This document shows, piece after piece, positions 1 through 11,867 of a stretch of 64,000 bases of DNA. Location of the stretch: contig JANCRA010000067.1 in assembly GCA_024362935.1 (NCBI GenBank), positions 2,607,921 to 2,671,920 of the forward strand. Reading direction: 5' to 3'. Under the pieces are notes generated by a model. That model did not search any database. It was not told the origin of the DNA and saw only the letters and a program-made list of their open reading frames with translations. The position numbers and the translations under genes are program-made. Numbering within the stretch: the stretch's first letter is position 1; every line of letters begins with the position of its first letter. Source of the DNA: Setophaga petechia (Eukaryota; Chordata; Aves; Passeriformes; Parulidae).

Positions 1-484
1 CAAGATTAAGTCCCCCCATTTCCCAGCACTGAATCAAACAAAAACCTTCTTCCACCCACACGTTGCTGTCTCAGCTTAACAACAAAAACAACCTGCCAAT
101 CTCTCCCCACACAGAAACCTTTAGAGTTTTCATCAAAAGTAGAGGAAAGATACCGCAAAATTTCTCAAGCCCACCAGGCATAAATTGCCGTAATTCCTTT
201 CGAATTATCTGCTGTTATTTCCTTTGAAATCACTGGATGAATCAGATGAGAAGTGAGGGAGTGGGGTATTTCCTGTACCAAAAACATGCCACAAATAAAG
301 ACAAGAAAGTTTTGCTCCTCTCTAAGCAGCACTTGTTAGTCAGAACCGCCAACATTTCTGAGCAAAATCGTATTTTTGACCTCCCAGAGACAGGGAGGTT
401 AAAAAAAAAATAAGGTAAAGATTGGAGCCTTTAAATGCCAATACAGATATAGGAGAGATTAATCTGGAGAGGACTACCACAAGC
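1..484. other. Unassigned non-coding sequence
   Basis: AT-rich sequence without a recognisable repeat or exon, leading into the purine tract. Confidence 0.5.
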
Positions 485-1037
485 AAAGAAAAAGAAAAAG
501 AGAAGAGGAAAGAGGAAAGAAAGAGGAAAGAGGAAAGAGGAAAGAGGAAAGAGGAAAGAGGAAAGAGGAAAGAGGAAAGAGGAAAGAGGAAAGGGAAGGG
601 AAGGGAAGGGAAGGGAAGGGAAGGGAAGGGAAGGGAAGGGAAGGGAAGGGAAGGGAAGGGAAGGGAAGGAAAGGAAAGGAAAGGAAAGGAAAGGAAAGGA
701 AAGGAAAGGAAAGGAAAGGAAAGGAAAGGAAAGGAAAGGAAAGGAAAGGAAAGGAAAGGAAAGGAAAGGAAAGGAAAGGAAAGGAAAGGAAAGGAAAGGA
801 AAGGAAAGGAAAGGAAAGGAAAGGAAAGGAAAGGAAAGGAAAGGAAAGGAAAGGAAAGGAAAGGAAAGGAAAGGAAAGGAAAGGAAAGGAAAGGAAAGGA
901 AAGGAAAGGAAAGGAAAGGAAAGGAAAGGAAAGGAAAAGGAAAGGAAAGGAAAGGAAAGGAAAGGAAAAGGAAAGGAAAGGAAAGGAAAGGAAAGGAAAG
1001 GAAAGGAAAGGAAAGGAAAGGAAAGGAAAAAGAAAAA
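485..1037. repeat. Uninterrupted 553-bp polypurine tract: heptamer, AAGGG and AAAGG arrays
   Basis: Every base on the plus strand from 485 to 1037 is A or G. It begins with irregular GA-rich sequence, passes through heptamers of GAGGAAA type (about 503-590), then about 16 units of AAGGG (589-668), then about 70 units of AAAGG (669-1028) with two single-A insertions near 935 and 967. The long open frames on both strands across it are low-complexity artefacts. Confidence 0.97.
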
Positions 1038-1398
1038 TTGAAGATAAATAGGGACAAGAAGAGACTTGAAAATAACAAAGTGAGATTCAATCTTGCTGAA
1101 GCTGAGAAAAAGAAAAGCAAGCAAAATATTTGCACTTACAAGGAATGAAGAGAGCTAAGTATGAATACTCAGAGTCTGACTGAAAGAATATGGCAAAGCA
1201 AGAAACTGAATTTTTGGTATTCCCAGACCTGCAGCCATGGGGCTGTGCTGACTTCCTAGAAGCAAGCTGGAAAAATAATGAATATTAACAAAAGGCTCAT
1301 GAGAGTAAGTAGTTTATCCAAGCTGTAGGATAGGAAGGGCTCCAGGGTATCATAGGATTTAATGATGTGTTTAAAGAACAGAATCAGGAACTTCTTTG

Positions 1399-1402
1399 AA
1401 AT

Positions 1403-1443
<41 letters not shown>
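1399..1443. repeat. (AT)n microsatellite
   Basis: Alternating AT run with a few interruptions; further ATATAT follows to about 1480. Confidence 0.9.
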
Positions 1444-1480
1444 GTAATCATATATCACATATCTAATTTTATATATATAA

Positions 1481-4400
1481 TACCCCTAGGAAGAGAAAAT
1501 CCAGGACAAATTATCAAGGTGGAGGAGAAACTTTCCCAACAAGACCTATTGTATAATAACTCCTTTGAGGAAGTGATGAGCACAAAGTTTCTTGAAACAC
1601 TAAACATGATTTTTTTTTCCAAACCAACAAGTGTGCACTGAAGAGAAAACCTGTGCTGGCAGGGAATGGGAGCATTTAATAAACCTCTACTGTGGGAAAC
1701 ATAGTAAAGGTAAAAGGACATTAAGAAAGCTGTGGAAGCAGGCCTCAGAAACACATCTCTGGTTTGTGGAGATCTTCGGGGATTGAAGGAGCCACAGAGA
1801 TGTTTTGCAGTAGTTTGCTATCAGTCCAAAGGAGGAAAGAGCTGGAGAGTTCCTAGAGCAGCTCATGCAATCTCCCAAACCAGGCCACTCCAATCATCCT
1901 GTGGCCCTGGAATGTGATGGAGCCAAGAATGGAAGCGTGGAATGCCACAGAACACCTGCTCTGCTCTAAAGACCATTGCCCTGTCATTAACAGGGGCATT
2001 CAATTTCCTTATTATTGTGATTCCTTATTAATGTCATGAGGAAAATTCAGAAAAACAAGGAGGAAGATAATTAAAACTGATGAGGCAGAGGAACAACATT
2101 TTTTCTCATTTTCCAATTTGTTTCCAGTGCATGCCTGCTGACCCACCTATCCCCAGACCCACCTATCCCCAGACCAGAGAGCCAAGGGCAGGGGTCTTTG
2201 CCCAAGAAAACAAACTTGTGTACCCTCTGCACGTGGGTTTTGCCTATGAATCACCTCCTGTGGTCATTCCAGATATTTTCTGTGCCTGTATTAAAACCAT
2301 TCCAAGAGTGGGATGGATATGAGATGAAAGATGCCTTGATAGAAGAAGCTCTAATTTTTTACGGAATTGCTTCAGGATTTATGGATCTGAGAAAACCTTG
2401 CAGATGTGTTTCTGAGCATTAACTTATCACTGAATAGGCACAGTTTCAACATAATTTATATTTCAGTCTTGGGATTTCCCTGACAGCCTCCTCCAAATCA
2501 TTCCTGCCTGCTAATGTCCTGTCAGATTTAATGATTCTGGCTTCTCTGACAGTTTTATCCTAATGTGAAATAAATGCCTTCCTGATGCTTCGCTCTGTGT
2601 TGCTGATGATGTGATAGATCAACATTTTTATTTATATTTGTCTTTTGGCCCTCAGAGGATAATCAAAGCTGGCCACTGAAGGCCACAAAATGGATCCTGT
2701 TGGCTTCACTGGAATCCAGCCCAGCCCCCTGCCCAGGTGGGAATGCAATGGTCACTGATGCAGATATGGGGGGTCACCCCCAAAGCAGGGGAATGAATCT
2801 CAAAGGGAACTTCTCCTTCTTGCTAAATAAAGACAGACGAGTTATTTGAGAGACAAAATATTTTTGCCACAGGAAGTAGAAAGAAGGGAAAGTCCTGAGG
2901 CTCTTGGGATATCACAGGACCAGTTGCATTAAGAAGAAGGAAAGTTTTCCTCACTAAAGCTTCTTTCACTTTATACAACCCAATATCCAGGTTTCACACA
3001 GCCCCCACAACCAACCCTGGTGTATCACCCATGGGGATTCACTCCAGACACAGCATTTCTTTACTCACCCCTTGCAAGAAATAACATTTGTCTCGAGAGA
3101 CACTGGATCCAAGCCAGTTGCCAGCAGGACAAATGGTCCTCCCTGGGGAAGTTGTCATCTTTCCAAAGAATAATCTTTTTGTTCAGGTTCTGCCTTTTCT
3201 GGGCTGCAGATCCCCATGCTGTGGTCCCTCAGGACTGCTTATCATGGGAAGAGGATCACAGTTATGGAATTTGTGTCCTGGATTGAAGGAGAGGCTTCTC
3301 CAGAGGGGTCTCACAAACACATTCCTCTCCTTTGGATAAGGGCATGGATCCCAAACTGCTGACTTTTGGTGTCAAACTTTGGGTTATAAAATGAGGTGAC
3401 AGGAACATCTCCCTCCCCACAGTGCCTATTCCCTGAATTATGGAGCCTACAGAGGGGTGCACATAGTTCTAGAAACTTGATAACTAAGACACTCCAAGGG
3501 CCATATTCCCCATGATAAGACTTGATTCTGACTTATTTTGTTGATTTTTCCATGCCTGCTTAATGTGACCAAAATATCTTCAGAACAAGTCAATGCAAGA
3601 AAACAGGGCGGCCCCAAATAACAAAATATGAGGTGGAAAAGAAACTCCTGTCTCTAACACAGCAAATATTTCAGAAAACATCATTTTTCACTCCACTGTT
3701 TCCTTCTCTGATTTTTTAATCTCTATTTTTTTTCCACCGAATAAGCCAAACCCAAAAAAAAAAAAATCCAACCAATAAAAAACACCATCCAAAAACCCCA
3801 AAAAGGTCAAAATGATGAATAATATTTCATACTGCAGGTTGCAGAGTCATTGCATTCCCTTTTCAACAACTCCAAAACCACATGAGAAAGTTTGAAAATA
3901 CCTTTGAAGATAGCAGGGAATGAGTCCACTTACAGAGGGCCTCACTCTCCTACTTAGGCAATATTCAGCCTATAAAACCTAATAACTGGTAACAGCTTCC
4001 ATTATTAACAGCAAATCCTCTATAGGCAAATTATCCCTTAGTCTGCCATTACCACTGTCAACATTTAATTAATCTGCTTAAAGGCCTGGTGCTGCCTCAG
4101 TGAGGCAAAGGAATTTTTTACCATTTATTTAGAGCTAAATCATAACCCAAATTGCCATTTTTAGACTCTTGAACATTCTCTGACTTTCCAGATGTGCAAT
4201 GCCATTCTTTCCAGCAGCAGCAGTTGGTTTCTAGACAGATTTTGAAGCCTCATTTCAGGGGCTAATTTCAGTGTTTTCCAGTAGTATAAGTATTGTTTAA
4301 ATACCAGGCACTTCAGTATGCTCAGTCATCATTATTTGTCTTCATTCTGTAAATGAATACTCATGAATTAATTAATCCTAGGGCATGATGGAGGAATAAT

Positions 4401-6470
4401 CTATTTGTGTTTCACATGTATTTCATGCATGTGAGAAAATTCAGGTTTAAAATCTGTGCTTTCTTTTCTATAACTTTCCTTTCCACACAACTTCTTTTCT
4501 AATTCAACCCAACTCCTGGAAGGGGCATTTTTTCCAGAACCAGTTTGATATTAAACTTCTTTGACCCAGAATATGGAATGCCATCATGGTGTGTGCTCAT
4601 GTGTTGGCCAGTGTAATCTTCTAATATAAAGACACCACTGCATGTGGAGTTACTGTTTTCTGATAAAAATAGTCAGGTTTTTTTGGTGGTATCAGCAGCA
4701 CTTTCAGCAATCACTATAACAGAGTGAAGTGATTTAGGCCCATTAGGTCCCAGCTTCTTACAAATCTTGTCTCAAACCAAGTTCTGAATTTGAATAATTT
4801 GTTTTCAACTACAACAACGACATAAAGGAAAGTTTTTATATTCCTGAAATTCTCCAGCATGCAGAAAAAGTGGAAATAACAACAAAATTCCGTTAAAAAA
4901 ATAATATACATACATTTGCAAAGTCCTCTCTTTTGGCCAATGCCCACACCCAAAACAACCTGGAGTTCATCCTGCATCCATTTGTTTAAACAACTGAAGA
5001 ACAATGAAACATTTCTGGACATTCCTGCAATTGCCTTCTATCCATCAGCTCTGGCAGCTGCTTGGCAACTCTTCCCTTGACCTCCAAAATAAACCCACCC
5101 TCTGAAGAAAACACTGCAAACCTCTAGAGCCAGCCTGTTTGCCTGCAAAGTGATTAATTTGGGTTTGAAAGCAAAGCCAGTGTGCTGGACAACATGGAGA
5201 AAACAGAGGGAGAAAAGTGTTGAGCAGCTCGGAAAAATCGTTCCTGCTTTGCAGGATATTCTTCAGGTTTTCCAAGGAATGAGAAATGAGCACTCTGGGC
5301 AAATTTGAAAGGGTTAGGAGGAGATCTTCCTCATTATCCACCTCCTCACACCCATGGTTGTGGAGACGCCCTTTTAAACCTGCATTGAAGTCCTTCATGT
5401 TGCTCAAGTCTCTGTCAGCTGAAATTCAAGGGCTTCCCTCTCTGAGACACCCCTGAAAATTCCTTCCATTATTCCACTGATAAAACTGGAATATTTCATA
5501 GAACAGCATAGACTGATAAGAGGTGAGGGCTGAGATGAAGAGGTGCCTTATGAAACCCAGTTAAGAAAACACTTGGGTTATCTCAACCAGATGTTATGAA
5601 ACTCACCACAGGAATTACTGGCTTAGATATGCCTGGCCTGGGTTAAGAAGTGTTCAAGCCACATAATTAAAATGATCTCATTTAGCTTAAAATCCACCTA
5701 TCCTTGCAGTTATTGAACTTGCTAACTTCTCTGCAATTCATGGGACAATGTCAGTTTCTACTATTTTTTTCAGAAAATTGTTTGCAAAGAAAGGCTTAAA
5801 AAGCATCAAGAGAACAAAAGGTTCCCCATTCCTTTAATAACTTTCAATTCAATATTGAAATTGGGAGTCATATGCCTCAGGATTTATAAATAATATGAAA
5901 AGTTAGAGTTTCTTACCTACCATTTACACTTTATTTCATACTCATCCAATTGTTTCTGGGCATGCCCAGCTACATCCAAGGAAAACTTAATTAATCTTGA
6001 CTTAAGTCAAAACAAACAATTTAAAGCATTTTAAAACCCTCTCTGGGGCTTAGGAAAAAAAGCAAACAAGCTTCATAACGGAAGACATGATTTCATTTCA
6101 CAGGCTCTTACTAAGTTTTCTTCAATTTGCTTGAACATCTGCAGCAATTTTCCAAAAAGAAATCAACAAGTACTGCTTGTAGCTACAGAGCTTGAGTTCA
6201 TGTCCCACCTGATTTTTCCTGATATTCCTAAAGATGTTTCTGGACTTGTTACGTTTTCCTTTATTTCCCCCCACTCCTTCCTTCATGTATAGCAAAGAGC
6301 CATGGGGATTCATAATAGAGGGAATGGGGCATCACTTGCTTGTTCCCTTGAACAAAGAGAGTGTTCCCACTATCCCAGGTGTGCATGGGGTGGCAGACCT
6401 AGGGCCACCCCTAAAACACTGAGTTCCTCTTGCCTGAGTGTCCCTTTTGGATGGAGACAAATAGAATTTT
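1481..6470. other. Unassigned intergenic sequence
   Basis: No recognised gene or mobile element. A 15-bp unit is directly repeated once near 2139-2173. A 120-codon minus-strand open frame at 5407-5045 does not resemble a family I know and has no convincing splice borders. Confidence 0.5.
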
Positions 6471-6704
6471 TGGTTTAGGTTGATATCAGGAAAAAGTTCT
6501 TTCCCCAGAGTGTGGCGGGGCACTGAATGAGATCCCCAGGGAAGGGGCACAGCTTCAAGTCTGCCCTGGTTTCAGGAAGCATTTGGAAATCACTCTCAGG
6601 CCCAGGGGTGGGATTTTTTTGGGTGTCCTGTGCAAGGCCAGGAGCTGGATTCCATGATCCTGGTGGGTCCCTTCTAACTCAGCATATTTTATATTTCTGT
6701 GATA
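6471..6704 (+). mobile_element. CR1 LINE 3' fragment
   Basis: This piece matches the conserved CR1 3' end: a block reading as 'gatatcaggaaaaagttctt', the 'ggagctggattccatgatcc' motif, and a terminal TTTCTGTGAT-like tail near 6700. It is 5'-truncated, as is usual for CR1. Confidence 0.85.
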
Positions 6705-9700
6705 ATGTATTTTTGCAACCAGCTCCACATGCACCTGCATTTACTTAACCTCAAAATGAAGTCTGTGCTGGACATTGCTAGATAAAGTGTCATCCTCTAT
6801 AACCTGGTTAAATTCTTACTCTCCTCAGAAAAAAACCTCTGAAATTGTTAAAGACAAGGGGCTAATTTCATTTCAGGGCATGCAGAAGGTGATCTAAGTG
6901 GGTGGTTTACAGTTCAGTGAACTATCACACATCCACTGCTTAGCCTGGAAATGTTTCCAAGATACACAGACCAGAGAGACACGATGGAGCAAGGATGTAT
7001 CAAAGAGCTCAGAAGAGCTGGTCAGAGCCCAGGAAAGAGAGTGACCTGAGAGAGGAGCTCACATTGAGTAAACAAGCTCCCATCAGAGACCAGCTATAAA
7101 TATCAACTTCCAATCCCTCCTAGGAATGACCCAGTGTTTGTTGGTGCCATTGGAAATCCAAAGACAACCCTCAGCTTCATCTTTCCATGTAGATAACAAC
7201 AGGACCTGTCTGTGTGTTGTCCTTGAAGCTCATTGTCACAATGATTATCCTGTTTCAATTAGTCAGTAGAGGACCATGACTCAGGAGGGACCAGAATTCA
7301 ACAGGAAATCAGGGATATTAAGGAAAAAAGATTTATCTGCTGGTCTGTTCCTCAAAGGAAAAGGTTATGGAAACTGTATCCTAAGCAAAATGTGAGAAGA
7401 GGGAAAACTTTTTTTTGGGGGTTTTTTTTTGTTTCCAAATATTAAAAGAAGGGAATTCATTACCTTATAAAGGGGTGCACAGTTCTGGGCAGCAAAATCA
7501 AATTACATCAAATTTTGGTGCTCAGGAAAGCAAATGTTTCAAAATCTGAGAAAACTTTCCTTTTAAAAATTCCTAAACAGTCTTGACACTTACCATGCAC
7601 AATATCAAGATCATCAGAATAAGAGCCACAAACAACTCTTCTGCGTAAAATCCTTGAGGCAGGAAGAAACACTGACATATGACTTGTCCTGCCACCAGAT
7701 ATGAGAAGGAGAAGCAGAATTCTTTTAGGGTAGAACAAATTTTCTTTTGGATAGAAATCCACCTTTTATTTGTCACCACAATGGAAATCTGGAGGAATTC
7801 AGCCACAGACAGTCGAGCTGTACATTTCTTTACTCTTTATGGCTTTCTTCTTTATGTTCATTCTCCTGTTTGTTTGTTTCACTTTAATACAACAATTTTC
7901 TATCCTTTATTTCCTCATTATTCTTTTACTCAGGGCATGGCTTTCTATTTGTTTCTCTTTATCATATTTGATCAATCTTCTGAAATGTGCAAAATTGATT
8001 TTAAATTAAAAATTCTTTAGAAATGTAGGAACCATTACAAAAATTAAATCAATAAACACTTTCCTGGTGGTGTATATGTGCATGACTTCTTAGCTCTGAT
8101 ATTTATTCATTTTTATAAAATCTTTGATTGAAAATACTATTCATTATTATAGTTCTGACAGGTGATACGTGCTTGCTTTGTCTCTGAGGGTATTTTTTTG
8201 AAAATGAATTTACAGATGGTTTTAATATATAAATTTGAAAGCTGTCTATTAAAACAGAAGATGAAAATGTAATATGAAATGTCCTGCTCTATTCTGGATG
8301 AAATATCAGACCTACCATTGATTTTGTGGTTTTTTTCCTCTGTGATAAGCGTGTCCATGCCATAAAACCACAAAATCCTAACAGATCAGTAAAACATCCA
8401 GCTGAAGAAAGGGCTTTCTGTTTGGTGGGGCAGCAAACACACAACCATTTCCACCACGAGCTGTAAATTTCCAGTGTCACAGGAATGGGCACTTGCTGAG
8501 GAACAGTCCCCCCATTTATGCAGCCTCTCAAAGCCGTGTCCTGTTCCCAGCCCGTGTTTGCTGTGAGCACTGAATGCCATCCCTGTGGGGGTCAGTGTCT
8601 GATGGGCCAGACCAAAACACCCCTTGGCAGAACAATTCCCCCATGCTGGGACCTCTGCTGCCCTGGCTGCTCCACCCCCACAACAAGAGCTGGCTTGGCT
8701 GAAGGTACCAGCTGAAAATAGGTGATAAATTCATCCCATGGTATCAGATTTACTTTTACAGTGCAGGGCAAGACTTGGGAAAAATTCCCATTTACTCATC
8801 GAAAACAAGGTTTTCTAAATGCAAGGAAGCTTTAAGCCATCAGTGTTTTAAGGCAAGGACTGAAGATTTACAGAACTGCAGCATTAGAGAGGTGAGGTTT
8901 GGAGTTCCTGGAACTGAGGTTTGACCTACATGTAGAGAAAAGCAAGAGAATGGGAAAGAAGTTCATCATCCAAGCTGCCCAGGTACCTCTTAAATATCAA
9001 ATAAAGCCCTTTGCCTCTGTCCTTAAAGCTGTCAGGAGCTGCTAGAAACCTTCTATACAGCAAAGCCTCTGAAACAGGCTGTTAGCATTTGTCATCCTCC
9101 CTCTCCTGCAAAACAAACCCTCCATCCATGTGTTCCACTGCAGAGCAACAAAACAGATAATGGAGATGCCAAAAAAGGTCATTTTGTGTATTTCTTTCTC
9201 CTCCCCGTTTCACGCAGCTTCTGTGGAAGATCCTGACAGGTGGTTTGAATAAAACATCCACGTGCTTTCTTTTTTTCATCAAAGGCTGACAAAGGATAAT
9301 TTGTTTTTCTGCATCCCCTCCTGCAATGCCTTTATTGGGAAAAGCTGCAGCAGAGGCATTTTTTGGGTTCAACAGTGATCCCAAGCATTTTCTGGGCAGC
9401 TGAAATGAGCAGCAGGTGTGGGCAGACAGATCAGACTGCTCTGCTGCACTGCAGGCCAGCACCACCTTCTTTCCAAGCCCAACCAGGGCTACCAGGGATT
9501 TCTTACAGCTGAGCCTTGGCCAGTGGGTGTCACTAAAATTCAGCTGCAAGGGAATTAGAAATAAAGAAAAAAAAATGCGTGGGGGCAAGATAACCTGAAT
9601 TTTAAAAGCATTCCAGACCTTACTTTTGGGCCCCAAGCCTTTGTTTTGATCCTTCCTTTGGTCAAACAATGGCAATGAGATCAGAGCCAGGCACCCAGTG

Positions 9701-11427
9701 CCCGCTGATTACTGCGCGCACTGACGCTTGCAGGGAATTGCTGTAGGATGCCTGGATGGGATGGGAAATGGCTTGACTGAGTATCCCTGGTGGTGGTGGC
9801 ATGTTTCTTTATGGGTTTCCTACTGGCCTGTCCTTCCAGCAGTGGGGGGATGCCAGCCAGGTGACTCACTGAGGTTCTGCCCCATGTTTACTGCAGCAAA
9901 CCTCCCCACAGGGAGTTGCTCGCTGGTGCGCAGCCCTGATTTTCCCAAGAACACCTCAAAGGGATAATTTTAAATGAACAAAAGCTTTGGAAGGCAGGGG
10001 AGAAGGGGAAGGGGGAGGAGGGTTTCTTGAGGGAGGAAAGAGATGGCAGAAATAGCCTCCTTCCTTTTTCCTCTCTCTTGTCCAAGATAAGGAAACATCA
10101 CACGCTAAGGGCAATTTAAAAACAACTTAAAAGGCAGATAAATTTAGTCACAAGTAGTTCACTGGGTGGACAGTCAAGATACTGAACAAGTCTTCAGCCA
10201 GAAAGATTTGAGGGAAAATTACCAGTGGTTAAGGCAAAGGGGCAAAATCAAGGAAATGTGGTCAGCATTTAAAACTACTGTAGGACAGGGTCATAAACCC
10301 CAGTTCATCCATCCACAGCAAAGGGAAACTGAGCTGGGATGTTTCAGCATGCTTTGATTAGAGGGGGTCCTTCTGTAAAAAGGGTGGACTGGGCCCATGA
10401 TGAGCATAAACACCCAATTTTCACATTAAAGAGCTCATGTTGCTGTTCTTTCAGGATTCAGACTCTTTCAGAACTCTAAAAGGGTGAGAAAACTTATAAT
10501 TCTAGGAGATAAAAACGGAAGGTAATGAATAGACATCACAGGCACTGCTGTGGTCTGATGATCCTTCCATGAAAAGCTGAAGGGACTTGCAACTCTGAGG
10601 CAGGGAAATGCCACAGAAAATAACACTGGCAACTGCTCAGCAATTGAGGTTTTGCATGGAACCAAATGTGCTGGAGTCACACTCCAGATGAAATAAAAGG
10701 ATTATAATAAAGTCTCCTCCCTTAGTGTCTCCTTTCAACTGTCTTTTTTGCTACTTTATTGACTGTCTTCTCAGTGGTCTTTGGTTTATATGGAATTTGA
10801 GCCGACTTCTAAAGTTGGACAGGCCAGCGAAGATATTCTATTCATCATTGTGGTGAGCATGTATCAACCACAGGTCAGCACTAGCTCGAGGACATCTGCA
10901 CAATGCCTCCATTGCACCTAGGCAAACATGTCTTTAATCTCCCTGTACCATCTGGAAAATAATATTTCTTTTATTTTTCCCTTTTGATTTTCTTTTCTGT
11001 TGAGATTGCAAGTATTAAAAGGCAAGCCCTTTATCTGATTACAAAAGGATACACCAACACAAGCAGGACAAACAGTTCAGGACCTGTTCCTTGGCCCTGA
11101 AGGCAAGTGGTGTGATTCATCTTATGGAATATAGCTAGAATTTTTGTCCATGTGAAAAAAAAAAGAGTGGCCTCACCCACACCTCCTCCTGGGAACAGGC
11201 TCTGACCCGTGGCAGTATTTGAACCATCTCTGAGCATTTTCTGGGAAAGAGAAAAATGGCATGGAGTGAAAATGTTTCAGGGAGTAGATCACTATGGAAG
11301 ATTTCAGGCCCAGCCCTGGTCATCTTCAACAGCATAAACCCAGCTTAAGCGTACAAAGCCCAAGGCAAAAAGAGACAAGGTTGTTTTGTCAAATCAACAA
11401 GGTTGATTTGGACCTGTAGGTATTACT
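6705..11427. other. Unassigned intergenic sequence
   Basis: No recognised mobile element or exon. The 197-codon minus-strand open frame at 9675-9082 is the longest non-repeat frame in the window, but it matches no family I know and chance is sufficient to explain it. Confidence 0.5.
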
Positions 11428-11430
11428 AAG

Positions 11431-11505
<75 letters not shown>

Positions 11506-11600
11506 AGAGAAAGAGAGAAAGAGAGAGAGAAAGAGAGAAAGAGGAGAAAGAGAGAAAGAAAGAGAGAAAGAAAGAGAGAAAGAGAGAAAGAAAGAGAGAA

Positions 11601-11631
<31 letters not shown>

Positions 11632-11694
11632 AAGAGAGAAAGAGAGAAAGAGAGAAAGAGAGAAAGAGAGAAAGAGAGAAAGAAAGAAAGAAAG

Positions 11695-11765
<71 letters not shown>

Positions 11766-11771
11766 AAAGAA

Positions 11772-11851
<80 letters not shown>

Positions 11852-11867
11852 AAAGAAAAGAAAGAAG
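11428..11867. repeat. 440-bp uninterrupted purine tract of GAAA and GA units
   Basis: Plus-strand bases 11428-11867 are all A or G. The array alternates (GAAA)n, (GA)n and mixed GAGAAA units, ending in long near-pure GAAA with a few AAAAG insertions. The minus-strand 195-aa frame of Phe/Leu/Ser is an artefact of it. Confidence 0.97.

Noticed and set aside
422..1135. Long open frames on both strands (about 209-234 codons)
   Set aside because: They are translations of the purine-only pentamer and heptamer arrays, composed almost only of Lys/Glu/Gly/Arg or Phe/Leu/Ser/Pro.
5045..5407. 120-codon minus-strand frame with exon-like composition
   Set aside because: A weak acceptor precedes it, but there is no consensus donor and no recognised family; it may be chance.
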